The notes under the pieces are model-generated. The model was not told the DNA's origin, did no database searches, and saw only the letters and a list, made by a program, of their open reading frames with translations. Below are positions 50,785-60,721 of a stretch of 64,000 bases of DNA, piece by piece; positions within the stretch are counted from its first letter, which is position 1; each line of letters begins with the position of its first letter. Source of the stretch: Saccharothrix sp. NRRL B-16348 (GTDB lineage Bacteria; Actinomycetota; Actinomycetes; Mycobacteriales; Pseudonocardiaceae); NCBI RefSeq assembly GCF_001280085.1, contig NZ_LGED01000214.1, forward strand, positions 1 through 64,000, read 5' to 3'. The translations under genes and the position numbers were made by a program.

Positions 50785-51851
50785 GGATGGCTCACGTGCT
50801 CCTCCGGTTGGGTCTGCCCGCGCTGGTCGCGGTGGTGCAGCTGTGGCCGTTCCTGGCCCGTGACGACTCCTACCACTGGTGGGGTTGCGCGGTCGTGATC
50901 GCCTCGGCCGTGCCCCTGCTGTGGCGGCGCGAGGCCCCGTTGGCGGCGCTGGCGGCCAGCCTGGTGGCGACCGGCCTGTACGACCTCGGCGGCGACGTGC
51001 CCGCCCAGCCCGTCTGGTACGGCGGGATCGTGGCGCTGCACGCCGTCGCCGCCCACTCGGGCCGACGGGCGCGGGCGGTGGCGCTGGTCGGGTCGGTCGG
51101 CGGCACGTTGGCGCTGGTCGGGTCGTCGGAGACGGCGTTGCGGACGGTCGTGCTGTTCGCCGCCGCCTACGGCCTCGGCCGGGCCACCGCGGCGTCCGAG
51201 GAGCGCGCCGCCCGGCTCGAACGCGAGCGGCTGGTCGAGGCCGAACGCGCCGCCGAGCGCGAACGCGCCCGGATCGCCCGGGACATGCACGACATCCTGT
51301 CCCATGCGGTGAGCGTGATGGTGGTGCAGGCCGAGGCCGGGCCGGTGGTGCTGCGGGCCGACCCGGCGCGGGCCGAGGCCGCGTTCGACGCCATCGCGGC
51401 GGCGGGACGTGACGCGATGGTCCAGCTCCGGGGCATCCTCGCGGTGCTGAAGAGCGACGACGGGCCGCACGCCCCGCAGCCGACGATCGACGACCTGCCC
51501 GGTCTGGCCGACCAGGTGCGCAACGCCGGGCTGGACGTCGGCTTCACCGGCTCGGGCGAACCGCTGGCGCTGCGACCGGACGTGGCCGTCGCCGCCTACC
51601 GCATCACCCAGGAAGCCCTGACCAACGTCGTCAAGCACGCGGGCGCGGCCCGGGTGGACGTCCGACTCGACTGGCAGGATGACTCGCTCATGATCAGCAT
51701 CACCGACGACGGCCGCGGCGGTGCGCCCCGCGGCGGCGGGCACGGCCTGATCGGCGTGCACGAGCGCGCCGCCGCGTGCGGTGGCACGGCGAGCGCAGGC
51801 CCGCGTGCCGACCGGTCCGGGTTCCAGGTGCTGGTCAGGCTGCCCGCATGA
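50781..51851 (+). CDS. NarL-type sensor histidine kinase (HisKA_3)
   Basis: 356 aa from the GTG at 50781; ATG at 50787 is an alternative. The N-terminal part has four to five membrane helices (LGLPALVAVVQLWPFL; GCAVVIASAVPLL; LAALAASLVATGLYDL). The dimerisation helix ERARIARDMHDILSHAVSVMVVQAEAG carries the phosphoacceptor His in RDMHD. HATPase follows, with RITQEALTNVVKHAGAARVDV and DDGRGGAPRGGGHGLIGVHERAAACGG. The response regulator gene overlaps by four bases. Confidence 0.93.
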   Translation: MRMAHVLLRLGLPALVAVVQLWPFLARDDSYHWWGCAVVIASAVPLLWRREAPLAALAASLVATGLYDLGGDVPAQPVWYGGIVALHAVAAHSGRRARAVALVGSVGGTLALVGSSETALRTVVLFAAAYGLGRATAASEERAARLERERLVEAERAAERERARIARDMHDILSHAVSVMVVQAEAGPVVLRADPARAEAAFDAIAAAGRDAMVQLRGILAVLKSDDGPHAPQPTIDDLPGLADQVRNAGLDVGFTGSGEPLALRPDVAVAAYRITQEALTNVVKHAGAARVDVRLDWQDDSLMISITDDGRGGAPRGGGHGLIGVHERAAACGGTASAGPRADRSGFQVLVRLPA

Positions 51852-52504
51852 GCATCCGGGTGGTGGTCGCCGACGACCAGGAGCTGGTGCGCGCCGGGTT
51901 CGCCATGATCCTCGACGCCCAGCCGGACATCGAGGTGGTCGGGGAGGTCGGCGACGGCGCGGCGGCCGTCGCCGCGGTGCGGGAGCTGCGGCCGGACGTG
52001 GTGCTGCTGGACATCCGCATGCCGGGGGTGAACGGCATCGAGGCCGCGCGGCAGGTCAGCGGGGAGACCAAGGTGCTGATGCTGACCACGTTCGACGTGG
52101 ACGAGTACGTGTACGACGCGTTGCGCGCGGGCGCGAGCGGCTTCCTGCTCAAGGACGTGCGGCGGGACGACCTGGCGCACGCGGTCCGCGTGATCGCGGC
52201 CGGCGAGTCCCTGCTCGCGCCGTCGGTGACGCGGAAGCTGATCGCCCGGTTCACGTCGACCGATCGCGCACCGGTGCGGGTGCCGGCGTTGACGGCCCGG
52301 GAGCAGGAGACGTTGGCGCTGATCGCGCGCGGCCTGTCCAACGCGGAGATCGGGCGGGCCATGGTGGTCACCGAGCACACGGTGAAGACGCACGTCAGCA
52401 ACGTGCTGAGCAAGCTGGGCCTGCGGGACCGGGTGCAGGCCGTGATCGCGGCCTACGAGTTCGGCCTGGCCGTGCCCGGGGATGGGGCCCACCCGTCGAG
52501 GTGA
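51848..52504 (+). CDS. NarL/LuxR-type response regulator
   Basis: 218 aa. The receiver domain begins IRVVVADDQELVRAGFAMIL (acidic pair); the phosphoacceptor Asp is in VVLLDIRMPGVNGIEA, Thr is in MLTTFD and Lys in GFLLKDVRRDDL. The LuxR HTH is LTAREQETLALIARGLSNAEIGRAMVVTEHTVKTHVSNVLSKLGLRDRVQAV. With the preceding kinase it forms a complete two-component system. Target genes are not evident; the ligase gene pair that follows is on the other strand. Confidence 0.95.
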   Translation: MSIRVVVADDQELVRAGFAMILDAQPDIEVVGEVGDGAAAVAAVRELRPDVVLLDIRMPGVNGIEAARQVSGETKVLMLTTFDVDEYVYDALRAGASGFLLKDVRRDDLAHAVRVIAAGESLLAPSVTRKLIARFTSTDRAPVRVPALTAREQETLALIARGLSNAEIGRAMVVTEHTVKTHVSNVLSKLGLRDRVQAVIAAYEFGLAVPGDGAHPSR

Positions 52505-52522
52505 GACCCCACCCCCGTCACG

Positions 52523-52969
52523 TCACGGGTTGACGATCGCGATCTCGCGGTCGTCGTACGCCGGGGTGCCGGTGCCGCTGCTGATGGAACCGGACGCGAA
52601 CGCCGTGCCCGCGCGGAACGGAACCTCGTACGCGGCCACGAAGACGTCCACGGTCTGGAGCCCGCCCGTGCAGGTGATGTAGGCGGACCCCTGGCCGTGG
52701 GCGATGGCCGGGCCGACGCGCTGGGTGAGCCGCACGTTGACGTAGTTCGACCAGCCGGCCGGACAGGTCACCGTGGTCTCGACTCTGACGGCCGCGCCGC
52801 GCGCGAGTCGCTCGGCGGGCGACTGCACGCGGATCCCCGTCTGGGACGGGGACTGGGCGCTCACGTCGGCGCTGGACGGCAGCACGGACGCGAAGATCGC
52901 GCCCGCCACCACGGCCAGCACCGCCGCGGCCTTGGCCGGGCGCACGTTCCGGATCGATGGGAGCTTCAC
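52523..52969 (-). CDS. Small secreted protein, function unknown
   Basis: 148 aa from the GTG at 52969 with AAGGAGA upstream. A signal peptide (RPAKAAAVLAVVAGAIFASVLPSSADVSA) is followed by a mainly beta-strand domain with a likely disulfide between TTVTCPAGW and AYITCTGGL. I recognise no named family; the strand pattern resembles small Ig-like or DUF-type exported domains of actinomycetes. It overlaps the upstream O-antigen-ligase-like gene by GTGA, so both are made together, which suggests a role at the cell surface. Confidence 0.72.
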   Translation of the reverse strand: MKLPSIRNVRPAKAAAVLAVVAGAIFASVLPSSADVSAQSPSQTGIRVQSPAERLARGAAVRVETTVTCPAGWSNYVNVRLTQRVGPAIAHGQGSAYITCTGGLQTVDVFVAAYEVPFRAGTAFASGSISSGTGTPAYDDREIAIVNP

Positions 52970-54417
52970 GGGTTCTCCTTTGCGGTAGGGACTGCTGCTG
53001 CGTCCACGGGTGTGTCGGCAGCGGGTTCGGGAGTGGGCGCGAATTGGGGCGCGGGTTCGGTCGCGGGTTCGGGCGCGGGTTCGGGCGCGGCCAGGCCGGC
53101 GAGCAGCCCGGCGGTCAGCACGATCACGGGCAGGTGCCACAGGAAGTCGAACCCGCTGTGCACGAGCAGCACGACCAGCCCGGCGGCGGCGCCCGCCCAC
53201 AGCGACCCGGCGCGGCCACGCCACGGCGCCCCCGCGCGGCCACGCCACACCGTGACGGCCAGCGCGGCCAGGACCAGCACCACCAGGCCGAGCCCGATCG
53301 CGCCGAGTTCGACCAGCACCTGCAGGTACTCGTTGTGCACGTACCGCATCACGCGGGACTCGCCCGCGGGCCCGGTGAACGCGAACCACCCGTTGCCGGG
53401 TCCGACGCCCGTCAACGGCCGCGCGGCGACGAGGTCCAGCGCCGCGCCCGTCGCGCCGTGGCGGTCCGGCGAACCGGTCGAGAGCCGGCCGTGGAGCAGC
53501 CGGTCCAGGTCGAGCACCAGCACCGCCCCGAGCACGGCCGCGGCGAACCCGGCCACCACGCCGACCAGCCGGAACACAGATCGCACCCGGTTCAGGCCGA
53601 GGGTGACGGCGAGGCCGACCACGAGCCCGGCCACGGCGAGGCCGACGTGGGCCGGTTCGGCGGCCGGGAACGACGGCGTAAGCGCGCCCAAGGCGATCAG
53701 CGCGCCGACCAGGGCCGGCCCGGCGTGCCGCAGCGTGGCGCGGACGCCGTTGAACACGGCCAGCGCCACCAGCCCCGCCAGCAACGCGAGCAGACCGGCG
53801 CGGCTGAGCGTCGCGCCCACCCCGACGATCAGCGCGTACCCGGCGGCGGCGAGCGGCACCGAGTCCGGGCGGGCGGTGTGCAGGGCCAGTGCCAGCACGG
53901 TGAGCGCGGCGAGCAGGGCCGCGGCGGCGTTCGGGTAGGTGAGCGTGGCGGCGGCGCGGGCCAGGCCGTCGGCGACCACCGACCACGACGGCATCCGCCA
54001 GACGACGGCTGCCCAGCCGGTCAGCGCGACCAGCGCACCGACCCCGACCAGCACCGACGCGCACAGCTCCCGTTGCCTGGCGTCCGCGCCCCGGACCACG
54101 GACACCGCCGCGGCCAGGCAGCCGACGGCCGCGACCGCGGGCAGGGAGCGGGCGACCGAGCCGTCCAGGAGCGCACGCAGCACGGCCCATGCGGCGAGCC
54201 CGGCGCACGCCACCGTCACCGGCCCGGGACCTGGCCGGTTCCGCAGGGTCAGGACCAGGGCGAACGCGACGAGCGCGCCGGTGAAGAGCCGGCCGGGCAG
54301 GTAGTAGCCGCCCTGGGCGACGACGGCGGCGGCGATCGCGGCGAGCAGGAGCAGCACGGCGTGCGGCAGAGCGACCCCGTCCCGTGCCCGGACGTGGTCG
54401 TGCGCGACTCCCCCCAT
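52966..54417 (-). CDS. O-antigen ligase (Wzy_C) family membrane protein
   Basis: 483 aa with about 12 hydrophobic segments. The large periplasmic loop contains AARPLTGVGPGNGWFAFTGP and then YVHNEYLQVLVELGAIGLGLVVL, the Wzy_C signature (His-Asn-x-x-Leu ... Glu-x-Gly). Such proteins polymerise or ligate lipid-linked sugars or glycosylate surface molecules. The last 45 residues are a PEPAPEPATEPAP-type cytoplasmic tail made by DNA repeats at about 53,030-53,090. In a Gram-positive without LPS it probably handles a surface glycan. No glycosyltransferase genes are adjacent, which is unusual. Confidence 0.85.
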   Translation of the reverse strand: MGGVAHDHVRARDGVALPHAVLLLLAAIAAAVVAQGGYYLPGRLFTGALVAFALVLTLRNRPGPGPVTVACAGLAAWAVLRALLDGSVARSLPAVAAVGCLAAAVSVVRGADARQRELCASVLVGVGALVALTGWAAVVWRMPSWSVVADGLARAAATLTYPNAAAALLAALTVLALALHTARPDSVPLAAAGYALIVGVGATLSRAGLLALLAGLVALAVFNGVRATLRHAGPALVGALIALGALTPSFPAAEPAHVGLAVAGLVVGLAVTLGLNRVRSVFRLVGVVAGFAAAVLGAVLVLDLDRLLHGRLSTGSPDRHGATGAALDLVAARPLTGVGPGNGWFAFTGPAGESRVMRYVHNEYLQVLVELGAIGLGLVVLVLAALAVTVWRGRAGAPWRGRAGSLWAGAAAGLVVLLVHSGFDFLWHLPVIVLTAGLLAGLAAPEPAPEPATEPAPQFAPTPEPAADTPVDAAAVPTAKENP

Positions 54418-54565
54418 GCAGGCCTCCCCCAGCCTCCATGCCTGCCAGAGGCAGGGTAGGCGCGGATCTTAACCTCGGGATCCGTTGCGGCGGGGCGGTT
54501 TCGGCTGAACGCGATCACGTCCCCGTCAGGTGGTCGTGGCGATCGACTTGGGGCAGGCTGGCCGC

Positions 54566-55558
54566 ATGGAGTACACCCAGCTCGGCCGTTCCGGCCTGTC
54601 CGTGTCCCGCTTGTGCCTCGGCACGATGAACTTCGGTCCGGAGACGTCCGAGGCCGACAGCCACCTGATCATGGACCGGGCCCACGAGCACGGCATCAAC
54701 TTCTTCGACACCGCCGACGTCTACGGGTGGCAGCGGGGCGAGGGCATCACCGAGAAGATCATCGGCCGGTGGTTCGCGCAGGGCGGTGAGCGGCGGGAGA
54801 AGACCGTGCTCGCCACCAAGCTGTACGGCGACATGGGGGACTGGCCGAACGAGGGGCGGCTGTCCGCGCTGCACATCCGGCGGGCCGCGGACGCGTCGCT
54901 GCAGCGGCTGCAGACCGACTACATCGACCTGCTCCAGATGCACCACGTGGACCGGGCCACGCCGTGGGACGAGATCTGGGAGGCGTTCTCCGTGCTGCGG
55001 CAGCAGGGGAAGGTGCTCTACTTCGGGTCGTCCAACTTCGCCGGGTGGCACATCGCGCAGGCGCAGGAGGCGGCGCGCGCACGCCACTTCCTCGGGCTGG
55101 TCAGCGAGCAGTCGATCTACAACCTGGTGAACCGGTTCGTGGAGCTGGAAGTGCTGCCCGCGGCGCTGCACTACGGCGTCGGCGTGATCCCGTGGTCGCC
55201 GCTGGGCGGTGGGCTGCTGGGCGGCGCCCTGCGCAAGTCGCGCGAGGGCGGCGGATCACGCGGCACGTCCGAGCGGAGCCTGAAGGCGCTGGAGCGGCAC
55301 CGCGACGCGATCGAGGCTTACGAGAAGCTGTCCGCCGACCTCGGCGAGGACCCGGCCCACGTCGGCGTGGCGTGGCTCCTGCACCAGGAGGGCGTGACGG
55401 CACCGATCATCGGCCCCCGCACACTGGAACAGCTCGACGGCTCACTCCGGTCCGTCGAGATCAAGCTCGACGAGCCCACCCTGACCCACCTGGACGACCT
55501 CTTCCCGGCCCCGGGCCCGAACGGCCCCAAACCCGCACCGGAGGCGTACGCCTGGTAG
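54566..55558 (+). CDS. Aldo/keto reductase
   Basis: 330 aa. It has the TIM-barrel AKR with the catalytic tetrad: Asp and Tyr in NFFDTADVYGWQ, Lys in VLATKLYG, and His in LLQMHHVDRA. The NADPH-binding end (IIGPRTLEQLDGSL) is intact. It resembles the YdjG/Gpr-like, voltage-gated-channel beta-subunit branch (MEYTQLGRSGLSVSRLCLGTMNFG). Substrate unknown; it is expected to be a soluble NADPH-dependent carbonyl reductase. The gene stands alone. Confidence 0.93.
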   Translation: MEYTQLGRSGLSVSRLCLGTMNFGPETSEADSHLIMDRAHEHGINFFDTADVYGWQRGEGITEKIIGRWFAQGGERREKTVLATKLYGDMGDWPNEGRLSALHIRRAADASLQRLQTDYIDLLQMHHVDRATPWDEIWEAFSVLRQQGKVLYFGSSNFAGWHIAQAQEAARARHFLGLVSEQSIYNLVNRFVELEVLPAALHYGVGVIPWSPLGGGLLGGALRKSREGGGSRGTSERSLKALERHRDAIEAYEKLSADLGEDPAHVGVAWLLHQEGVTAPIIGPRTLEQLDGSLRSVEIKLDEPTLTHLDDLFPAPGPNGPKPAPEAYAW

Positions 55559-55690
55559 GGGTTCGGGCGGGCCGCGGGCGACCAGCTCCCGGCCCGCCAT
55601 CCCGGCCGCGACACCCATCCGGTGGGACTACCTTCGTTGCCGTTGCGTTTGCTTCGAATGTTGCGGATACTTCGGATAGAGGTGATTCGC

Positions 55691-56155
55691 ATGGCGACGA
55701 AAGCGGAAGCGGCGAAGGTGGCGCCCGGCGTGGTCGACGCCGAAGTCGCGGCCCGGGCGCTGCGCCGGGTGAAGGACTACCTGGCGTCCGCCGGCGCGCG
55801 GTCGGATGAGCTGGAGATCCTCGTCGAGGGCGGGCCCGGAGAGGCGCTGGTCCTGCCCCGTCAGGCGGTCGAGCTGTTCGCCCACATCCTGGCCGCGATG
55901 GCGAATGGCCAAGGCGTCCAGATCATGCCGGTCAACGCCGAGCTCACCACCCAGCAGGCAGCGGAACTGCTGAACGTCTCACGCCCCTACTTGATCGGGC
56001 TCCTCGAACGCGGCGAGATCGAACACCGGCTCGTGGGCAGACATCGGCGCGTTCGGTTCGACGCGCTGATGGACTACATGCGTCGCGACGACCTCGCCCG
56101 CAAGCAGGTGGTGGACGAGATGACGCGGCTGGACCAGGAGTTGGGAACGGACTGA
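55691..56155 (+). CDS. Antitoxin with excisionase-type HTH
   Basis: 154 aa from the ATG at 55691, preceded by AGAGGTG. The N-terminal half is helical (AARALRRVKDYLASAGARSDELEIL). The central HTH is ELTTQQAAELLNVSRPYLIGLLERGEIEHRLVGRHRRVRFDALMDYM, the HTH_17 excisionase fold. The C-terminus is charged (RKQVVDEMTRLDQELGTD). Directly followed (no gap) by a PIN-domain gene, it fits a type II toxin-antitoxin operon in which it binds both the promoter and the toxin. The less GC-rich upstream region (about 55,630-55,685) is probably its promoter and operator. Confidence 0.85.
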   Translation: MATKAEAAKVAPGVVDAEVAARALRRVKDYLASAGARSDELEILVEGGPGEALVLPRQAVELFAHILAAMANGQGVQIMPVNAELTTQQAAELLNVSRPYLIGLLERGEIEHRLVGRHRRVRFDALMDYMRRDDLARKQVVDEMTRLDQELGTD

Positions 56156-56707
56156 ATGGCCTTCGTCGTGGTGTACGACGCCTGCGCCTTGTACGGCAAC
56201 ACCGTGCGCAACCTGCTCATCCGGGTTGCCCGCGCACGACTGGTGCAGGCCAAGTGGACCGAGCGGATACTCGACGAGGTCGACCGGAGCCTCGCGGTGA
56301 AGCGGGGGATCCCGGAGGAGAAGCGGCGCCGGCTGCGGAAACTGATCAACGGTTCCGTGGCCGACTGCCTCGTCGAGGGGTACGAATCCCTCATCGACAG
56401 CCTGGTGCTGCCGGATCCGGATGACCGGCACGTGCTCGCGGCGGCGATCAGGGCCGGCGCGCAGGTGATCGTCACGGCCAACCTCTCCGACTTCCCGGCC
56501 GACTACCTCGGGCAGTGGGACGTCGAGGCCAAGAGCCCCGACGACTTCGTGCTCGACCTGATCGGCATCAACGACCGGGTCGTGTACTCGTGCGTTCAGC
56601 AGATCGTCGACGAGCGCGTCAACCCGCCCGAGACGATCGACGACGTGCTCGGACAGCTTGAGCGTTCAGGCCTCATCGAATCGGCCGCCGCGCTGCGGCT
56701 CGGGTGA
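56156..56707 (+). CDS. PIN-domain ribonuclease toxin
   Basis: 183 aa. PIN nucleases bind Mg with three or four acidic residues: Asp8 in VVVYDACALYGN, Glu in ERILDEVDRSL, Asp in PDPDDRHVLAAAI, and Asp in TANLSDFPADYL are all present, so the enzyme looks active. It is longer than VapC proteins (about 130 aa), with an extra C-terminal helical region (ETIDDVLGQLERSG). The start codon follows the antitoxin stop without a gap. The RNA target is unknown. Confidence 0.88.
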   Translation: MAFVVVYDACALYGNTVRNLLIRVARARLVQAKWTERILDEVDRSLAVKRGIPEEKRRRLRKLINGSVADCLVEGYESLIDSLVLPDPDDRHVLAAAIRAGAQVIVTANLSDFPADYLGQWDVEAKSPDDFVLDLIGINDRVVYSCVQQIVDERVNPPETIDDVLGQLERSGLIESAAALRLG

Positions 56708-56750
56708 GGGAGGCGGAACGGCAGCCGTGACCACCGTCCGGGGCGACCGG

Positions 56751-56930
56751 TCAGTCCTCGAGGTCCTCGTCGTCACGCGCAAGGTAGGTGGCGAGGCGTT
56801 CGACGGCGGTCTCGAAGTCGGGGTTCAGGTCGACGAACGCCCGGAGCTTGTCGGCCAGCCACGCGAACGTCACCTCCTCCTCGCCCCGCCGGGACTCCAG
56901 TTCCTCGATGCCACGATCGGTGAAGTACAC
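56751..56930 (-). CDS. DUF6104 family protein (59 aa)
   Basis: Reading the minus strand from GTG 56930 gives a 59-residue protein beginning VYFTDRGIEELESRRGEEEV, continuing with a helical FAWLADKLRAFVDLNPDFETAVERL and ending in DDEDLED. This is the pattern of the actinobacterial DUF6104 family. Such a gene next to kgd is a conserved arrangement as far as I remember. GGAGGA precedes the start. Function unknown. A hairpin separates it from kgd. Confidence 0.85.
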   Translation of the reverse strand: MYFTDRGIEELESRRGEEEVTFAWLADKLRAFVDLNPDFETAVERLATYLARDDEDLED

Positions 56931-56950
56931 GGTCTTTCCTCCGCCAACGG

Positions 56951-56988
56951 GCCGAGCCGTCGAAACCCGGAGGCTTCGACGGCTCGGC
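56951..56988 (-). terminator. Hairpin terminator after kgd
   Basis: A 14-bp perfect stem (GCCGAGCCGTCGAA with TTCGACGGCTCGGC) with a 10-base loop lies 16 bases beyond the kgd stop codon. It may separate DUF6104 expression from kgd, or only attenuate it. Confidence 0.75.
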
Positions 56989-57004
56989 GCGAACGATCAG
57001 ATCC

Positions 57005-60000
57005 CTACTCGAACGCCTTCGCGATCAGCTCGCGCTGCTCGACCTCGTGCACCTTGGACGACCCCGCGGACGGCGCGGCCATCGGGCGACGCGAGACGCG
57101 CTTCACGGCGAACCGCGACGGCAGCAGTTCGGGCAGCGCCAGCCCGAAGAACGGCCACGCGCCCTGGTTCGCCGGCTCCTCCTGGACCCAGCGGACCTCG
57201 GTGGCGTTCGGGTAGCGGTCCAGGGCGGCGGTCAGCTTGCGCGCCGGCACCGGGTACAGCTGCTCGACGCGCACCACGGCGGTGTCCTTGACGCCCCGCT
57301 TCTCCTGCTCGGCCAGCAGCTCGTAGTAGATCTTGCCGCTGCACAGCAGGACCTTGCTGACCGCGCTCGGGTCGACGCCGGTCGGGTCGTCGATCACCGA
57401 CTGGAACTTGTCCTCCACGAACGCCTCGACCGGGCTGACCGCGGCCTTCAGGCGCAGCATCGACTTGGGCGTGAACACCACCAGCGGGCGGTTCACGCCG
57501 TCCAGCGCGTGCCGGCGCAGCAGGTGGAAGTAGTTCGCCGGCGTGGACGGCACCGCGATCGTCATCGAGCCCTCCGCGCACAGCTGGAGGAACCGCTCGA
57601 TCCGGCCGGACGTGTGGTCCGGGCCCTGGCCCTCGTGACCGTGCGGCAGCAGCAGCACGACGTCGGACACCTGGCCCCACTTCGCCTCACCGGACGAGAT
57701 GAACTCGTCGATGATCGGCTGCGCGCCGTTGACGAAGTCGCCGAACTGCGCCTCCCACAGCACCAACGCGTCCGGGTTGGCCACGGAGTAGCCGTACTCG
57801 AAGCCGAGCGCCGCGAACTCCGACAGCACCGAGTCGTACACCATGAACTTGCCCTGGCTCTCGGCCAGGTTCTGCAGCGGCGTGTACTCCTCGGACCGCT
57901 TGCGGTCCACCAGCGTGGCGTGCCGCTGCACGAACGTGCCGCGCCGCGAGTCCTGCCCGGCGAGGCGGACCGTGCGGCCCTCCAGCACCAGCGACCCGAA
58001 CGCCAGCAGCTCGGCGAACGCCCAGTCGATGCCGCCCTCGCGGGCCATCTTGGCGCGCCGCTCCAGCACCGGCTTGACCCGCGGGTGCGGGGTGAAGCCC
58101 TCGGGCAGGTTCACGTGCGCGTCGGCGATCTTCTCGATGATCGACCGGTCGACGCCGGTGGGCAGCTTGGTCGGGACCTGCTGCTCCTGCTCGATCGACG
58201 GCGAGGTCTTGATCGGGTGCTTCTCCAGCTCCCTGACCTCGTTGAACACGTGCTCCAGCTGCGAGGAGAAGTCCTGCAGCGCCTTCTCGGCCTCTTCGAC
58301 GGAGATGTCGCCGCGGCCGATCAGGGACTCGGTGTAGGTCTTGCGCACCGAGCGCTTGGTGTCGATCACGTCGTACATCGCCGGCTGCGTCATCGAGGGG
58401 TCGTCGCCCTCGTTGTGGCCGCGGCGGCGGTAGCAGACCATGTCGATCACGACGTCCTTGTTGAACGCCTGCCGGTAGTCCACCGCGAGCTTGGCGACCC
58501 AGTAGCACGCCTCGGGGTCGTCGCCGTTGACGTGGAACACGGGCGCGCCGATCATCTTCGCGACGTCGGTCGAGTACTTCGACGAGCGCGAGTGCTCGGG
58601 CGCGGTGGTGAAGCCGACCTGGTTGTTCACGACCACGTGCACCGTGCCGCCGGTGCGGTAGCCGCGCACGAGCGCCAGGTTCAGCGTCTCGGCGACCACG
58701 CCCTGGCCGGCGAACGCGGCGTCGCCGTGCAGCGCGACCGGCAGCACGGTGAAGCCCTCGCCGCCCTTGTCGAGCATGTCCTGCTTGGCCCGGACGATGC
58801 CCTCCAGCACCGGGTCCACGGCCTCCAGGTGCGACGGGTTCGCGGTCAGCGACACCTTGGTCTCGCCGTCGCCGAACATCCGGAAGTACTTGCCCTCGGC
58901 GCCCAGGTGGTACTTGACGTCGCCGGAGCCGTGCGCCTGGCCGGGGTCGAGGTTGCCCTCGAACTCGCGGAAGATCTGCGAGATCGGCTTGCCGACGATG
59001 TTCGCCAGCACGTTCAGCCTGCCGCGGTGCGGCATGCCGATGACGACCTCGTCGATCTCGTGCTCGGCGGCCTTGTCCAGCACCGCGTCGAGCAGCGGGA
59101 TGACGGTCTCGCCGCCTTCGAGCGAGAACCGCTTCTGGCCGACGTACTTGGTCTGCAGGAAGGTCTCGAACGCCTCGGCGGCGTTGAGCTTCGACAGGAT
59201 GTACTTCTGCACGGTGGCCGGCGGCTTCTCGTGCGGCACCTCGACGCGCTCCTGGATCCAGAGGCGCTCCTCCGGGTCGAGGATGTGCATGTACTCGACG
59301 CCGACGGTGCGGCAGTACGAGTTGCGCAGCACGCCCAGGATGTCGCGCAGCCGCATCCGCTCCTGGCCCGCGAACCCGCCGACCGGGAACTCCCGGTCCA
59401 GGTCCCACAGGGTCAGACCGTGCGACAGGACGTCGAGGTCCTGGTGGCTGCGCTGGCGGTAGTTCAGCGGGTCCGTGTCGGCCATCAGGTGGCCGCGGGT
59501 GCGGAACGCGTCGATCAGCTCGATCACCCGGGCGGTCTTGTCGACCGCGCCCTCGGGGATGTCGGCGACCCAGCGGATCGGCTCGTACGGCAGCCGCAGC
59601 GACGTGAAGACGTCGTCGTAGAAGCCGTCCTCGCCCAGCAGCAGCTGGTGGATGCGGCGCAGGAACTCGCCCGACTCCGCGCCCTGGATGACGCGGTGGT
59701 CGTACGTGGAGGTCAGCGTGATGACCTTGCTGACGCCCATGTCGGTCAGGGCCTGCTCGCTGGTGCCCTGGAAGTGCGCCGGGTACTCCATCGCGCCGAC
59801 GCCGATGATCGTGCCCTGGCCCGCCTGCAGGCGCGGCACCGAGTGGTTGGTGCCGATGGTGCCGGGGTTGGTCAGCGAGATCGTGGTGCCGGAGAAGTCC
59901 TCGGTGGTCAACGAGCCCGTCCGCGCCTTGCGGATCAGGTCCTCGTAGGCCTGCCAGAACTGCGTGAACGTCATGTTCTCGCAGCCCTTGATCGAGGCGA

Positions 60001-60721
60001 CGACCAGCGTGCGGGCGCCGTCCTTGCCGGGCAGGTCGATCGCCAGGCCGAAGTTCACGTGCTCCGGCGTGATCACGAACGGCTTGCCGTCGACCTCGCC
60101 GAAGTGCCGGTTCATGTTCGGGTAGGCCTTGAGCGCCCGCACCACCGCGTACCCGATCAGGTGGGTGAAGGAGACCTTCCCACCGCGGGTGCGCTTGAGG
60201 TGGTTGTTGATCACGATGCGGTTGTCGGCCAGCAGCTTGGCGGGCACGGCGCGCACGCTCGTCGCGGTCGGAACGGTGAGCGAGAGCTCCATGTTCTTCG
60301 CGATGGCGGCGGCGGCGCCGCGCAGCTGCTTCTGCTCCTCGCCCTTCACCGGCTGCACCGGCGCGGCCTTGGCGGCCTGGGCGGGCGCGGGCTTGGCCGC
60401 GGGCTTCTGGGCCGGCTGAGCCGTCCGAGCCGTCAGTCCGGCCTGGGGTGCCTGGCTCTTCGGCTGCTGCTGCGGCTGCTGCGCGGTCGCCGGTGCGGCG
60501 GTCGGCGCGGGCTGGGCCGGAGCGGTCTTGGTGGCGGTCGTGGTGCCGTTCTCCGCTGCCGTCACGGACCCGTTGCCCGACCGCTGCGTCGACTTGTAGT
60601 CGGCGAAGAAGTCGTGCCAGGCCGGGTCCACGGACGACGGATCGGCGAGGAACTGCTCGTACATCTCCTCGACCAGCCACTCGTTGGGGCCGAACTGAGA
60701 AGCAGGACTGCTGCTGGACAC
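57005..60721 (-). CDS. kgd: Multifunctional 2-oxoglutarate dehydrogenase/decarboxylase Kgd (E1-E2 fusion)
   Basis: 1238 aa, the actinobacterial OdhA/Kgd that joins an E2-type acyltransferase domain to E1. The N-terminus ([20 protein letters not shown]) is the family helix that FHA/OdhI regulators bind around. A Pro/Ala/Gln linker runs to about residue 125. The E2 core follows, with [17 protein letters not shown] at about residue 340. E1 has [36 protein letters not shown] (about 664, ThDP site) and [16 protein letters not shown]. It supplies succinyl-CoA in the TCA cycle. The start is GTG 60721. Confidence 0.97.
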   Translation of the reverse strand: MSSSSPASQFGPNEWLVEEMYEQFLADPSSVDPAWHDFFADYKSTQRSGNGSVTAAENGTTTATKTAPAQPAPTAAPATAQQPQQQPKSQAPQAGLTARTAQPAQKPAAKPAPAQAAKAAPVQPVKGEEQKQLRGAAAAIAKNMELSLTVPTATSVRAVPAKLLADNRIVINNHLKRTRGGKVSFTHLIGYAVVRALKAYPNMNRHFGEVDGKPFVITPEHVNFGLAIDLPGKDGARTLVVASIKGCENMTFTQFWQAYEDLIRKARTGSLTTEDFSGTTISLTNPGTIGTNHSVPRLQAGQGTIIGVGAMEYPAHFQGTSEQALTDMGVSKVITLTSTYDHRVIQGAESGEFLRRIHQLLLGEDGFYDDVFTSLRLPYEPIRWVADIPEGAVDKTARVIELIDAFRTRGHLMADTDPLNYRQRSHQDLDVLSHGLTLWDLDREFPVGGFAGQERMRLRDILGVLRNSYCRTVGVEYMHILDPEERLWIQERVEVPHEKPPATVQKYILSKLNAAEAFETFLQTKYVGQKRFSLEGGETVIPLLDAVLDKAAEHEIDEVVIGMPHRGRLNVLANIVGKPISQIFREFEGNLDPGQAHGSGDVKYHLGAEGKYFRMFGDGETKVSLTANPSHLEAVDPVLEGIVRAKQDMLDKGGEGFTVLPVALHGDAAFAGQGVVAETLNLALVRGYRTGGTVHVVVNNQVGFTTAPEHSRSSKYSTDVAKMIGAPVFHVNGDDPEACYWVAKLAVDYRQAFNKDVVIDMVCYRRRGHNEGDDPSMTQPAMYDVIDTKRSVRKTYTESLIGRGDISVEEAEKALQDFSSQLEHVFNEVRELEKHPIKTSPSIEQEQQVPTKLPTGVDRSIIEKIADAHVNLPEGFTPHPRVKPVLERRAKMAREGGIDWAFAELLAFGSLVLEGRTVRLAGQDSRRGTFVQRHATLVDRKRSEEYTPLQNLAESQGKFMVYDSVLSEFAALGFEYGYSVANPDALVLWEAQFGDFVNGAQPIIDEFISSGEAKWGQVSDVVLLLPHGHEGQGPDHTSGRIERFLQLCAEGSMTIAVPSTPANYFHLLRRHALDGVNRPLVVFTPKSMLRLKAAVSPVEAFVEDKFQSVIDDPTGVDPSAVSKVLLCSGKIYYELLAEQEKRGVKDTAVVRVEQLYPVPARKLTAALDRYPNATEVRWVQEEPANQGAWPFFGLALPELLPSRFAVKRVSRRPMAAPSAGSSKVHEVEQRELIAKAFE

